From: Sclerotiophoma versabilis
Lineage: Eukaryota; Ascomycota; Dothideomycetes; Pleosporales; Didymellaceae
Assembly: GCA_012274445.1 (NCBI GenBank)
Contig: JAAROD010000094.1
Coordinates: 930,001 to 994,000, forward strand
DNA: 64,000 bases
Direction of reading: 5' to 3'
Positions 22,817 to 34,174 of this stretch are shown here, piece after piece (the stretch's first letter is position 1; every line of letters begins with the position of its first letter). The notes beneath the pieces are model-generated. The model did no database searches and had not been told where the DNA came from. It worked only from the letters and a program-made list of their open reading frames with translations. The translations under genes and the position numbers were made by a program.

Positions 22817-25013
22817 TTATGAGAGAGTGATTTTAACCGTCCGTGCGATACTGGGAACGCCAGCAGCGTTAATAACGAAGAGGTAGTAGTGTCCGGGGAT
22901 TAAGATACCACTCTCTGCTGGCAGAGTAGCAGTGTACCGTGTGCCACTTCGAGTGATACTGGTCAATGGCACTCGTCTCTGATCACTGTTGACAGAGTGT
23001 GTAACGCTGCCGATACGGACCAAGACAAACTTAGGGTTGGCAGTAGAGGTGGTCATCATGAGCCGGCCACCGATCTTGACGCTAGTAGCGCTGAGATCTG
23101 AGATGCTGGGACGGGAAGCGGCCGAGCCGTCAGGGTTGAATAGGTAAGGAGGTGAGAAAGTCTGGCCATCAGCATGGTCGACGAGCTTGTTGCAGTTGAC
23201 CGTGCTTCCACCGACCTTAGCTGTGTAGCAGAGACCACCACCACCACTGAAGACACGACCGTCCGAAAGAAGAATGCTGACGGAGTGGTAGTTGCGAGGA
23301 ACGGCCTGAGCAGCAAGAGTCTTCCAGGACTTAGTCGCGGGATTGAATAGCTCGGCCTGAAGGATACCATCATCATCAGTGAAGACCAGAGAGCGACGCT
23401 GACCACCAGTGACCAGTACAGTGCCGTCGGGCAGCACGACAGCGTTCGAAAAGCCGCGAGGGTATGCCATATCAGGAGCACGCTCGACAGTAGCAGGCTG
23501 TCCGTACTCGCCAATACTGATCAAGTGGGCGCGGTTGTTGGCATTCGAGTTGGTGTAATCAGGCGATCCGCCGGCAGTCAGGATCTTTCCCGGCTCGTAC
23601 ATGACAAAGATACCGCACATGGCATCGTCGATGTCGCGTGTACCAGCTGGAACTTGGGCGCCATTTCCATTGGCGCTGTACCAGTTCATAGCCTTGCTTG
23701 GGCCAGCTTGAAAGACTGATCCGTTCTTCCAAGAAAACAACCAAGCATGGTTGTCTTCTCTCCAAATACCCTCATGGTCGGTGGTAAGCATAGGGCCACT
23801 CTTCGCGCCGGGAAGTGCCTTCCAGGAGTTACTCTTGGGGCAGTATACCTCGCCATCCTTGCCCCGTCGTGGTCCAGAGTAGGCACCACCAATGGTAAAG
23901 ACGCGGTTGTCGTCCAGAGTCACAGATGTCTGGTAGCCGCGGGCCACCAGCAGGTCTGGGGCTCGCGTGAATGTGTTGGAGGCTGGGTTGTAGAAGCTGT
24001 TCTTTTTTGCATCAGAACCGCCTTGGATGAGAACACGTCCATCTTCCAGAACACTGATACCAGGACAGAACATGTCGTGCTGGGTGTTGGCCACAGTACG
24101 GGCAGACACGGCGCCACTGTTGCGTTTGATCAGTATGTAACCCTCACTTGGCCCCCAGTATGACTTACGAATTAAAGTTGTAGTCCGCAAATTGGGTTCG
24201 CCCACCTTCACCCCCGAAAGCATCGGCACCCCAACTGGAGAAGACCATCAGCCGGCTTGACGTCGGGAATTCAGGCACAATGTAAGCAGCCACTGGAATG
24301 ACTGGCAGCCTGACCAGGTCAGACCAAGCACCGTTTGTGGCTGGGGTGGCAGCGACATCTTGACGGATCACGTCGTAGCGTTTGTTAGTCGACCAAATCA
24401 GGGTATTCGTCTTCGTGTCTCCCTTGATGTGACACACCGAAGTGGTTGAATCGAACACTGCTTGCACGCATGCATTGATTGTTGAACAAAGCTGAGCACA
24501 GCTGTTGACGTTCGTAATGCCCTTGATCATCTGAACACTCCGACCCCGGAGATCGGTATCACGGCAGACCTTGAAGGTTTTCTGAACGGCAAGTGTCAAT
24601 ACAGAACAAATTTGAGTAGACAGGGTACTTACGCCATTGGTTTTGTATGTTGTCTCGGTGTAGGGACACCTTGCGATGTTGATCTGCTCAGCCTGGATGA
24701 CATCAAAGCGTCCGTTCGGTTGCCATTGAAGACCTGCGGTAGCCTTGATGTGACAGGCTCTGGTCTGCGTATCATACACCGCCTTGAAACAGTTCAAGGC
24801 CTTATCACAGAGCTGCGCACATGCTGCAGTCGAGGCAACATTTTGTGTGACTACCTGTGAGGGTCCCACGAGATCAGTGTCTGGGCAGATACGATATTTG
24901 ATGCCCTGAGTTCCAGTAAAGACTGTGTCGGTACCAGGGCAAGCATTAATAGCAGCTGTTGATTTGAAAAGAAAGAAAGCAGAAACAATTACGATGGCGT
25001 TTGAACGCAACAT
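22817..25013 (-). CDS. Secreted galactose-oxidase-like copper radical oxidase (AA5) with two apple/PAN-like domains, 697 aa
   Basis: Enzymes of this family oxidise alcohols or aldehydes with O2 and release H2O2 outside the cell. Exons are 25013-24633, 24581-24169 and 24116-22817. The first intron is 51 nt, in frame and stop-free. A signal peptide covers about residues 1-21. Two similar Cys-rich modules follow (about 40-108 and 130-200), each with C.DTDL.G, C..LC, C..AV.D and CHIK motifs, resembling apple/PAN domains. In the catalytic domain the ligands of galactose oxidase align: Cys282 (FCPGIS) and Tyr326 (ARGYQT), with the same 44-residue spacing as Cys228-Tyr272, then Tyr541-His542 and His638. 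The position of galactose oxidase Trp290 is Tyr344, again at the same spacing, so the substrate is probably not galactose. The family is certain; the substrate is unknown. Confidence 0.93.
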
Positions 25014-27460
25014 CTTGAACGAACGAATGAAAGAAAAAAACGAATGTGGTGATTGTGAATCAATGATCTTTTCTCGTGGGAAGCCCGAGCTTTTGTAGAC
25101 TCCCCTTCTCGTGAGTCCTTTAACTTGGAGGTGGGGTCAACTCCTTTCAGTGGAGTCGACTCCCTCAGTGGGATTCATTGGATCGACAGCTAGTTTTGGC
25201 AGTTGTTCACAGCATCTAAAATCGGTATCGCGAAGCGAGGATGCAGTTCGTGCTGTGGATCCCAGTTGTCATCGGCAGGAAGCACCCGCCATGCAGTATG
25301 GAGAGATGACACTGGCGTTTAAACGTTATCCGGCTAAAGCTGTGATTTGGTGTGCTCGAATTCGATGAAGGCACCCAGGCTGAAACTCAGCCACGATGCC
25401 CCACTTCGCTAGCCTCCAGTCTCTCCGGCTTGGCCTCATTGGTTGTGGCTTAGCTTGTCGGAGCTTTATTTGGCTTTACATCTGTAAAGGGGTCTCGAGC
25501 TAGATCAGTGTTCCTTCGGCCGCTTCCCAACCCGATCAGGCGCGAACAGATAACTTGTAAAGGCATCCCTGCCTATATTCCCGCTTCATTAGAGAAAGTC
25601 GGACGTTGGTTCGGAGGTTGCCAAGAATCTTCGCCTAATCTGAGGGGTGGAGCCCCGACGCGAAACATTTGTCGCATCCTTCGCCTGAGTCAAGACCTTG
25701 CACGCTCGAGTATTGAAAAGAGCAGACGCCCAGGATATTGAGACGCACAACAATCAGTCCCTTCATTCTCTCTCCTTAGCCCAATCAAGAGCGAGTGCAA
25801 CCGGTTGCGAGCCGAGTGAACCAGTATCGGGATAGCGGCGATGCAGACGAAGGCCTCCCTGTTCCGCATTTTTGAGTACCGGTGCAATAGCCAGGTTGTT
25901 GGAATTTCAGTCACCGGTTGTTGCTTCCATAGATCAGGTGCGTACACAAGAAGCGATGCTTCAGAAGGCACGTGCCGATATGCAGAGTTGCAGTATTGAT
26001 GGGTCGACAAACACATCACTGGAAATCCGGGGTCGCAGCTGAGCGACTAGAATCAATAAAAACAGAAAAACCAGGACGGTTGTGAAGACGGAAACACACC
26101 TCCTCGAAGTTCAGTTTGGAGGCTGGGAAAGTTCGCGGTCAGCAGAGGAGAGTGCAAAGTAGTATTGACTCGCTTCACAATGCTTTGGGAGTCCTTGCGC
26201 GGCCGAATTGGATGTAGCCCGCTCTTTCAATAAAATCTCAATACTAGTAGTCAAGCCGCCGATACAGACGTAATCCTTGCTTTGAACAGGACCTTGGGAT
26301 ATCGGGTCCCGGCATGACTAGCTCGTTATATAGTACGAGAAGGGAAAGTTGGTCTGCAGGGTCGACTTGCGGCGAACACACGAGACTTGGACCGGCGGTA
26401 AAGGAACAACAATAGCAACAATGACGCTGTACAGTGTGTTGCGACAACAAATCTGCAAAAGGTGACTTGACAATTGATGGATGTCGGCGTGGTGTTGATG
26501 GAAAGGAACAGAAGCAGCGGGTCGACGGCTAGTGCGTGGCTGACTAACAAGTGCATCAGGAGGCAGCCGCTGTCATCGCTCTACCAATGAACTTCCAACT
26601 CAGCAGTTCTCTTTGATCCTTTGCTTTTCGTGTTAAATCATACCAGTCCAAATTGATGCCTTTATGGATCATTGTAGCTACATGTGCAGGACATATATCA
26701 CAGCTACCCGTTGTTTATTTCTGCCGCTGACGCAATTATCTTTTGCTAGACCAAATTAGATCTCGCTCGTAAACAACCAGCGGGTCGTCGTCTCTACCAT
26801 TCTTTCTCTAGCGCTGAAGCTCGTGTGTCTCTCCAGCGTCTTTGCGCCTCGTTCCCCCCGGAAAATCTTTGCGGGGTACCGTCTTGGAACTCGATCACGA
26901 TAGATTGCCCCAGCCGCTCTTATACATTTGGGCTGACCACTCTGCAACATTGTGTATTCTTGGCTTACACTTTGCCAGCCAACCACATCTTCCGTGTTGA
27001 TTGCATCTTTGCCCAATAGAGCCGGACGCATTGACGTGCCTTTTCAGGATCACAAAGCTTCTCCGTTGCCACGTTCTGTGGCGATCTCACGGACGCTTGA
27101 TTTGCCCCGAAAGCTTCAGCCTCCTTCAAAGGCTTCCAAATCCGGTGTCGACAGCTCTAAGCCTCAGGTCGCAGATCAGCGCACCAAACGCCGCCCGGAT
27201 GCTATTGGAGGAACAACAGAGCAAATTCAGGTCGCTGACAGAAGACCTCCACAGCTTGTACAATGTCTAAGAGACTGAACAAAGTACAGGTCGGAGTGAG
27301 TAGCAAGCGACCATGATTTCGAGGCCCACGATTGGAGGAATCCAGGCTGGATCAATGACTGAACGCTTTCCACGAATGGTGGCCTGCTTCTCAACATCTT
27401 CACCAAACATCAACCAAGAAAACGAGGCAGAAAGAAAGTGAGAGTGGTCGAGGACCAAGG
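25014..27460. other. Intergenic region, no gene supported
   Basis: This 2.4-kb stretch holds only short frames. A plus-strand patch at about 27000-27270 reads as protein-like in two frames, one ending with a Glu/Gln/Leu-rich segment. It has no clear start or family. Confidence 0.5.
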
Positions 27461-27468
27461 TATAAAAA
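27461..27468 (+). promoter_or_regulatory. TATA box of first PL3 pectate lyase
   Basis: TATAAAAA lies 91 bp upstream of the ATG at 27552, followed by a C/T-rich leader. Confidence 0.6.
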
Positions 27469-27551
27469 CGACCGTTACGCCATCTCAGCACAATCTCTTA
27501 TCATCAGCTCCACCGACTTCAATTCGTCCTCAATACCAGCAAAGCTCCAAT

Positions 27552-28343
27552 ATGAAGGCCTCATTCGCAGCTCTCGCCATCTTCCTGGGCACCGCTATCG
27601 CGGCACCCACTGCGACTGCCTTCCCCACGCCCGCTTCCTCAACCGGTCTACCAGCCGCAAAGATCATCCCAGCCGGCACTACCTTCGACGGCAAGATGGT
27701 ACGCTACAGTCGTTCTCCTGACACCTGCCAAGGTCAAACCGAGACGGACGAAGCCGCAGCCATGTTCATCGCCGAAGACGGCGCGACCATCAAGAACGTG
27801 ATCCTATCCAAGGCACAAGCCGAGGGAATCCACTGCCGCGGCGCTTGCACGCTCGAAAACGTATGGTGGGAGGATGTCTGCGAGGATGCCGCTACATTCA
27901 AGCAGCCCGCAGGCAAGACCAGCTATGTCATTGGCGGCGGAGCCAAAGGTTCGTCCGCACAATCCTGGTATTGCTGCAAACACTAACACAAAGCAGGCGC
28001 TTCAGACAAGATCTTCCAATTCAACGGCCGCGGCACAGTCAGCATCAAGAACTTCTACGCCGAAGACTACGGAAAGGTCATCCGCAGTTGCGGTGACTGC
28101 ACCGCTAACGGCGGCCCGCGTAATATCATCATTGAAGGCGTGACGGCGAAGGATGGAGGCGTGCTGTGCGGTATCAACACTAACTTCGGCGACACATGCA
28201 AGATTATCAACTCCTGCCAGAGCAACAACAAGAGCTGCGATCGTTACAAGGGCGTGGTGAAAGGCAATGGTAGCTCGAGCAAAATTGGTTCTGGTCCTGA
28301 TGGCACTTACTGCACAACTAGCGGGTTCACAAAGAGCTGCTAG
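27552..28343 (+). CDS. Secreted pectate lyase, polysaccharide lyase family 3, 247 aa
   Basis: The enzyme should cleave de-esterified pectin by Ca2+-dependent beta-elimination outside the cell. Exons are 27552-27948 and 27997-28343; the intron splits a Gly codon. A signal peptide (about residues 1-18) is followed by a short Pro/Thr/Ser-rich segment. PL3 features include the block EGIHCRGACTLENVWWEDVCEDA, abbreviated here as HC.G.CT.ENVWW.DVCEDA, then ASDK, and the Lys-x-x-Arg pair in GKVIRSCGDC. Lys and Arg of such a K-x-x-R pair are catalytic in characterised PL3 enzymes. Many paired Cys and the 247-aa length are typical. A second PL3 gene lies at 54023-54901, with different intron positions. 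Confidence 0.93.
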
Positions 28344-28750
28344 ATGACTTGGAGCAAGAGGATGACGTTTGTAGGCAGCGCTACTTTGTGAGGGGTGGGG
28401 ATTAGTCATGTGTACAGAGTAATTCTCTTGATAGCACCAATGCTCTTGTATATATTTAGCCTATATGAGCCGTGATACTACAGATGGAGTCAGCTTTGCC
28501 TAGGTTGAACAAGCAGTTAGCATGTGACGTCTCTAGAAGCACAGCAACAATGGTCACTAGAGGATATACCCGAGTAAAATCGCATAGATGATCTTCAGAC
28601 ACGATATCTAGAGAAGTAACACAGCCCCAGAGATTCACAACATGCATTCCAAAACTAGCGGGGAAGAAAATGCTTCACACCCCTGAGGCCCACCATTAGA
28701 TTCCATCAAATAACTACATACATAACCCAAGATATGTGTCCCAACCCCCC
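28344..28750. other. Intergenic region, nothing supported
   Basis: This is the 3' flank of the pectate lyase gene facing the small ORF on the other strand. I see no repeats or motifs. Confidence 0.6.
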
Positions 28751-29002
28751 TCACGAAACAGAGCCACGCGCGCCCGTCTTCTGATTCCCATCTTCCCGTC
28801 TCCTCTGAACATCGTTTCCGCCGCCGTGATTGTTCCGGTCGGTATAATCCATGCCCTGACCCTCGTGCGTGTTATTCCCCGAGTTCGAGTGCTCCTTGCG
28901 CGCCTCGTAGTCCTCATGATCTTGCTGTGCCTTCTGCGGTCCCTTGGCCGACTTGTGCTGGCCGAAGCCGTCGCCGTATGCGTCTGATTGGTCTGTGGCC
29001 AT
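28751..29002 (-). CDS. Small hydrophilic protein, 83 aa, unknown
   Basis: A complete ATG-to-stop frame encodes a strongly hydrophilic protein rich in Asp, Glu, Gly, Gln, Asn, His and Lys (MATDQSDAYGDGFGQHKS start). It has no Cys, no Trp, no hydrophobic segment and no signal peptide. The composition resembles small stress- or conidiation-related hydrophilic proteins of fungi, but I recognise no specific family. It could also be a chance ORF; the single low-complexity exon is the main support. Confidence 0.4.
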   Translation of the reverse strand: MATDQSDAYGDGFGQHKSAKGPQKAQQDHEDYEARKEHSNSGNNTHEGQGMDYTDRNNHGGGNDVQRRREDGNQKTGARGSVS

Positions 29003-30550
29003 TAGAGGAACCGTGGATCTGAGGGCGGGGGTGTAGTACCTGGCATGATGGTTGAAAAGGATTGTTCCTGTTAAGACAGTAGATGATGTATGGATAATAG
29101 GCGTGTGGGCGAGAGGAGGTCACGCGTTTCTTATGATGAGATGGCTTGTGTAGTCACGACACAGATACGTCATTCAAACGTGGTCTTTACGAATGTGAAC
29201 ATGACAACTCAAAACGTCTCGTTGACGAGTATCATTGTATTGCTACGTCGTGTGAGCGATTTCTTTGATTTGGAGCGAAAATAATCCGAAGTCACTCATG
29301 ATCTACGCATGGATGCGGTCAGCTGTTCTTTGATGAGAAGCTGCATCGCTCGCGTTTTGCCCTTGACATTTCTGTTGCTATGGTACAATGATCCCTTGAA
29401 GTGATGATTGAAGTCGCAGATGCATGATATATCTAACCATGCTGATGCGGAACCTTGTGCGAGGGATCGAAGGGAAGATACGAGTCTCTACGAGCTTGAC
29501 TGTGTTTGGATCTAGGATAGCTGTGTGTGACTTTCTGCTCATATTATTTGGACCCCACTGCAATAATCTCGCATTATTGCCAGCTCCAAACAACAGTATG
29601 CTTAGGTGGATAGTTACGTCCTGGGACTTGTAGGGTAGTAATGTTGTAAGGCTGGCGAGTGTCATGTTTGGCATGCAGAGATCCTATTGCGGCAGATAAT
29701 GAACCGGAGGTGTCGGGTTACGAACCGTGTGAGGGGTATGATCCTAGTATTGGTGGAAGCTGCTACTATCCAGCACAGTGCCGTTGCATAAGTAGTTTGA
29801 TGCGACCTGCCAACGATTTCTTCTCGTGCTGCAAATTGTGAGCCGAAGAACGACCCGCATCTGCGCTGTTCGGCGATTCGAAGGTGGTGGTGATCTTCTT
29901 ACCGACTGTAACATCTTGTCTACTTCGAGCAGAATAGGTTTTGAGCCTGACGGCCCACTTGCCTATCGTCCAGGCGAATTTCACGGTTCTGCTTTCGGGG
30001 GGCCCCTGCCCTTACGTTCTAATACTTTAGCGGTAGAGAGCCTCCTTTAATACTGGTTTATAGTTGCGAGGGCGCTATTTCGTGGCTATAGTCTGGACTG
30101 ATAGGATGGCTGTGGTGATGGTGAGGCTGAGAGGATACAGCAGCCATTGCCAGTGATGATGTCGTCTTCTATACAAAACTTTCGATCTCTGATGGCATCT
30201 CCTTCGGTGATACTGTAGAGAGCCAGTTTTATCCCTCCAGTATAGGATGTTATGCTTTGCGATGCATACAAAGACGGTATGAGGGCGGTGTGGTTGGTAT
30301 TGAGTTGAGTAAAGGACTCTTAGCGCAAAGTTAGAAAGTTAACAGATATTTAGGTAATTCTAGCTATATAGAGTACTTCAGGGAGTGGATAAATTCTAAA
30401 AGAAGCTTTGTGAATCAAGACGTTAAGAGAGGTAGCAAAAGCGAGAAAAGAAGGGGGCATGTTGATTTTAGGTCTAAGAATAAAACCTGAGATTAGTTTA
30501 CTCACCTACCCATGCTAGCTTATATGCATTGTTTACGCGCATGTTATAGG
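29003..30550. other. Gene-poor region, AT-rich toward its right end
   Basis: No supported gene. From about 30300 the sequence becomes visibly AT-rich with many TTA/TAA/ATA words, leading into the HET relic. This fits repeat-induced point mutation or general decay, although I did not compute a RIP index. Confidence 0.5.
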
Positions 30551-30787
30551 TTAAAACATGAAATAAAATAATCTTAGTATACAAGGGCACTTTACTGCAA
30601 TAGTTAACATAGGTCTAGATAAACGACCGTTATACACATAAGCACGTTCTACCAATAAGTATATTTCTATCATTAGACGTATTTGGCTGGTTCTCTGGTT
30701 GTCATCCAGTTGGTTGATGCAAATGGCATCTACCCACATTGTCAAAGTCGGGTACTGCTTCCCCAGCTGCGAGAGACTCCGTAGTAG
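30551..30787 (-). pseudogene. HET-domain relic
   Basis: A minus-strand frame reads LRSLSQLGKQYPTLTMWVDA followed by ICINQLDD, then SQIRLMIEIY and AYVYNG. This is the central HET core, normally flanked by an N-terminal YxALSYxWG block and a long C-terminus. A TAG at 30788-30790 closes the frame upstream, and after about 50 residues the frame drifts into unrelated hydrophobic sequence. The surroundings are AT-rich. It is a remnant only, independent of the fragment at 6361-6864, whose core sequence differs (DALCIDQ). Confidence 0.75.
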
Positions 30788-30807
30788 CTAGCTGTTTTAA
30801 TGAGTCT

Positions 30808-31603
30808 TCAATAATACCGATAGTACCTACGAGTCCCGTCAATCGAATCCACGGCATCCTGTTGGCCTTGCAACTCAATGTTAATCCGTGCCTGGTTCGC
30901 CCTGAGCTTCTCGTGCGCATTCGCAGCACAACGCCGAGTTGCTTCATCGATGCGCTGCTGTAACTCGGTTGGCCGCCTAGTGGGAAATACGTAGCGTGGC
31001 AAGGGCCCACGCTCTGGCCAGATGCCGTAGACGCGCAAGGCATTGTTGAGTCCGGGCACGACAAATATGTCATCTGGGTCTGCCGCGTATTCGACCGACA
31101 TGAAATCGGTAAACCCTGCCAAGCTGAGCAGCGGCATGCCGCCGTATGGCAGCTGGTTCGCAGCCGGGTTGCGCACCACAACCTTGTGATCGAAAAAGAA
31201 GCCTTCGATTGCGGCCTTAAGCTCGAAGTCTGCCATGTCCTCTTTTGCGTACATGCCACCATCCTTGAGACTTCTCTTCCCTATAGTTCAAAACGCGGCA
31301 CAGTCCGTCAGTAATCTCCTACGTAAGGTCTGCTTGGGATTCAAGGCTTCACTGTGGAAGAGGAGGTGACGTACAAACATTGTCCGAATCCTTGACACGC
31401 GATGCCTCTAAAAAGCTTGAAAAGGCCTCTGGGGTTATGTACCCGGTGCCCCTGGGATCAAGCTTAACAAAGAACTCCTTCATCAGTGCTTCAAAGGCCG
31501 GCGTGCCCTTCCCATTTGTATAGAACAAGTGCTCGGTCCAGCCTGATGGTGGAGGTGCCGGCTGCTGAGGCGGTGGTGGGAACCCAGGTGGAGCACCGTA
31601 CAT
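30808..31603 (-). CDS. EF-hand-like fungal protein of unknown function, 233 aa
   Basis: Exons are 31603-31375 and 31280-30808. The 94-nt intron (GTACGT...TATAG) joins a Trp codon to give DNVWKRSLKDG. A Pro-rich N-terminus (about residues 1-20) leads to a helix-loop-helix like an EF hand around KLDPRGTGYITPEAF (about 50-64). An alpha/beta-type globular part follows, with MPLLSLAGFTDFM and GPLPRYVFP. It resembles a widespread uncharacterised ascomycete family, but I cannot name it with certainty. The stop lies only about 20 bp before a HET relic on the same strand, so the original 3' end may have been altered. An alternative splice of the last codons (donor in CTCGTAGGT) would give a different short tail. 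Confidence 0.75.
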
Positions 31604-32343
31604 GGTGAGCGGGTAATGATAGCTTGCGAAGTGAAGCCGATCCTGCGTATGCTGTGTGACAGAGGTGTACCTCTGATGCGGCTATCTCTGCGGTTGCTAT
31701 GAGTCTCTTAGTTCGGTGAGGAGGAGGGGGTAGGTGGGGCAGCGCAGCTACCGTATACCGGTAACTACAAACACATTGTTCTAAACAGCCTTAATGTCAG
31801 GCCTGTGGCTGACAATCACGAGCATGTGACCACAGCCACCTCTGACTGCGTGGATAAGCACTGTGCTAGCCAAGAGACTCGCAACTGAGCGAGGTTTACT
31901 TACCTTTTGGTTTGTCGAAGCGCAGCGGGCTAGAGCTGGCTACTGACAATTAATCACAGTGAATGCTCTGCAAGTCATCTTCTAAGATTCTACATTGTCA
32001 AAATTCAATATAAAGCTATACATATACATACTAACTCAAGTACAGCAAAGTCATAGTACATAGAAAGTAAAAACACTTCTCTTTCTGTAAACGAAAGGTA
32101 CAATCAGTACTTATATAGAATGTAATGGCGACGCGGTCGAGCACGCGTTTGATTGGGCGACTGACGACATCAGGGTTCTGCGACTCGGCAGGAGCTGCCC
32201 CTCCTCGGCGGAAAGAAATGTTCATCGTGCATTGAGAGGCGCGATAGTGAATGTTGCAACGCGTCAGGCCTCTGTGCAGTGTTCCTTCCCTACGCACCCT
32301 CCCCCGCGCCTTCTCTCGCAGTATCTCGATCCCGTATCGCAAG
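31604..32343. other. Divergent promoter region
   Basis: This 740-bp region lies between the EF-hand-like gene (minus) and MTA phosphorylase (plus) and should hold both promoters. I see no ORF of substance. Confidence 0.6.
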
Positions 32344-33337
32344 ATGGCCGGCGTTCCCAGCAGCTACGATGGTGCGCACCTGCCCCGCTGCACCCCGCGC
32401 AGACACAGCTGACACCCACGCAGCGCCCGTTCACATCGCCGTAATTGGCGGCACCGGCATCCAGTCGCTGCCCGGCTTCACGCTCGCTGCGACCCTCGAC
32501 GTCGATACGCCGTGGGGCAAGCCGTCGTCGCCCATCAGCATCCTGCACCACCCCTCGCCCTCGACCGGCAACAACGTGCCCGTCGCCTTCCTCTCGCGCC
32601 ACGGCCTCTCCCACGAGCTTGCCCCGCATGAGGTCAAGAACCAGGCCAACATCGCGGCCCTGCGCCACCTCGGCGTGCGCACCATCATTGCCTTCTCGGC
32701 CGTTGGCTCGCTGCAGGAGGAGGTCCGCCCGCGCGACTTCGTAGTCCCCGACCAGGTCATCGACCGCACCAAGGGCATCCGCCCTTTCACATACTTCGAG
32801 AAGGGCATGGTCGGCCACGTGGGCTTCGGCGACCCCTTCGACGTCAAGCTGGCTGAGCTCGTGCGCAAGTGCGGCCACAGCTTGGAGGGCGACGGCGTCA
32901 CGCTGCACGACAAGGGCACCATCATCTGCATGGAGGGCCCGCAGTTCAGCACCCGCGCAGAGTCCAACATGTACCGCAGCTGGGGCGGCACTGTCATCAA
33001 CATGTCTGCTCTGCCCGAGGCCAAGCTGGCGCGAGAGGCCGAGATTGCCTACCAGATGATCTGCATGGCGACCGACTACGACTGCTGGAGGGGTGCTGAG
33101 GGCGAGGACGTCAATGTGGAGATGGTCATGGGACACATGAAGGCCAACGCCGACAATGCAAGGCGCTTCGTCGGCGCTGTCCTGAACGAACTCAGCAAGG
33201 AGGAGCATGCCCAACTCGTGCAAGGCAAGCACCTCGAGAACCAGACCAAGTTTGCTGGTTCCATGACCAAAAAGGAAGCTCGCGGGCAAGAGACCGAGAA
33301 GAAGCTGCAGTGGCTCTTCCCTGGCTACTTTGACTGA
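32344..33337 (+). CDS. S-methyl-5'-thioadenosine phosphorylase, 313 aa
   Basis: This enzyme phosphorolyses methylthioadenosine to adenine and methylthioribose-1-phosphate in the methionine salvage pathway, downstream of polyamine synthesis. Exons are 32344-32371 (28 nt) and 32424-33337. The junction completes an Ala codon, giving MAGVPSSYDAPVHIAVIGGTG. This matches the usual N-terminus of fungal MTAPs better than the unspliced frame. Purine phosphorylase motifs are the phosphate loop GGTG, SRHG, HEVKNQANI, FSAVGSLQEE and MEGPQFSTRAES. The NMSALPEAKLAREAEI segment is typical of the MTAP branch. Length is normal and a cytosolic or nuclear location is expected. The 341-aa frame on the opposite strand is a shadow. 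Confidence 0.95.
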
Positions 33338-34174
33338 GCAAGCGAGGAGTGCAAGTTTTGCTAATGAGTATCACGACATAGACCCGTAGACCTGGGTATC
33401 AACTACCCAAGAAAAGCATTACAAATTTACAGCCAAACACAGTTTGGCGCCAACAACAGCCTTGCTTCCGCATCTGTACCTTGTCAATTTTCGACCCCAT
33501 TCGGCAGGTCACTATCAGCACTTCTTAACAAACACTGGTCATCAATATCATCGACATCATCGAAAAGTAGACGAAAGTATCGATATGTACCCGCTTTAGC
33601 AACCAATGTCAGATCTGCCGCGGACTGATCTACAAGTTCACACTCATCGCACCTTCCTTTTTTAGTTAGCACAATGCGCACCGTCGATGTACCACCAAGC
33701 TCTTGAACGGTGACTAACACCACAGCAACCACAAACCATTCAGTCAACTGTACATTGATATTGTTGCAGCCCTGTCGTGCATCCTGCCAAACCGCGGATG
33801 TCACGCGAACGTTTCGATACATCTCACAACAACAGCTTTATGTAGTACGAGTGTCAGCTCGATTCGGCAGGAACAGCATAGCATGCATATCCGCCAACGT
33901 TAACCGTCAAAAAACCTTGAACAACAGCTCTTACCTTCCTTATCGCGCCGATCGATATATCTCCGGTACCGCTACTTCCCGTGGGGAGGCAAATCTGCAA
34001 CATCCTTGTATGACGGGTAACGGCCGGCGGCCCCACGCGGATGGTGCATGCAACAACGAAAAAGACAGCTATAAGAACCTTCATGCGACTCGCCATGCTA
34101 GGATTCGTCCAGATCGTACCCAACCGCTAGGTACATTCTCCCTCAAGCGGACGGCCACATACACAGTCGGCACA
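33338..34174. other. Intergenic region, nothing supported
   Basis: This interval separates MTA phosphorylase from the amidase gene. The plus-strand frame above the amidase ATG has no ATG in good context and no recognisable content, so I treat it as leader and promoter. Confidence 0.6.

Noticed and set aside
22817..24229. Reading the copper radical oxidase catalytic domain as a separate gene
   Set aside because: The intron 24117-24168 joins it in frame to the signal peptide and apple-like domains.
32279..32423. Unspliced N-terminal extension of MTA phosphorylase
   Set aside because: Splicing a 52-nt intron restores the family-typical MAGVPSSYDAPVHIAV start.
32264..33289. 341-codon antisense frame opposite MTA phosphorylase
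   Set aside because: It mirrors the conserved phosphorylase, has low-complexity composition and a pattern typical of a shadow ORF.
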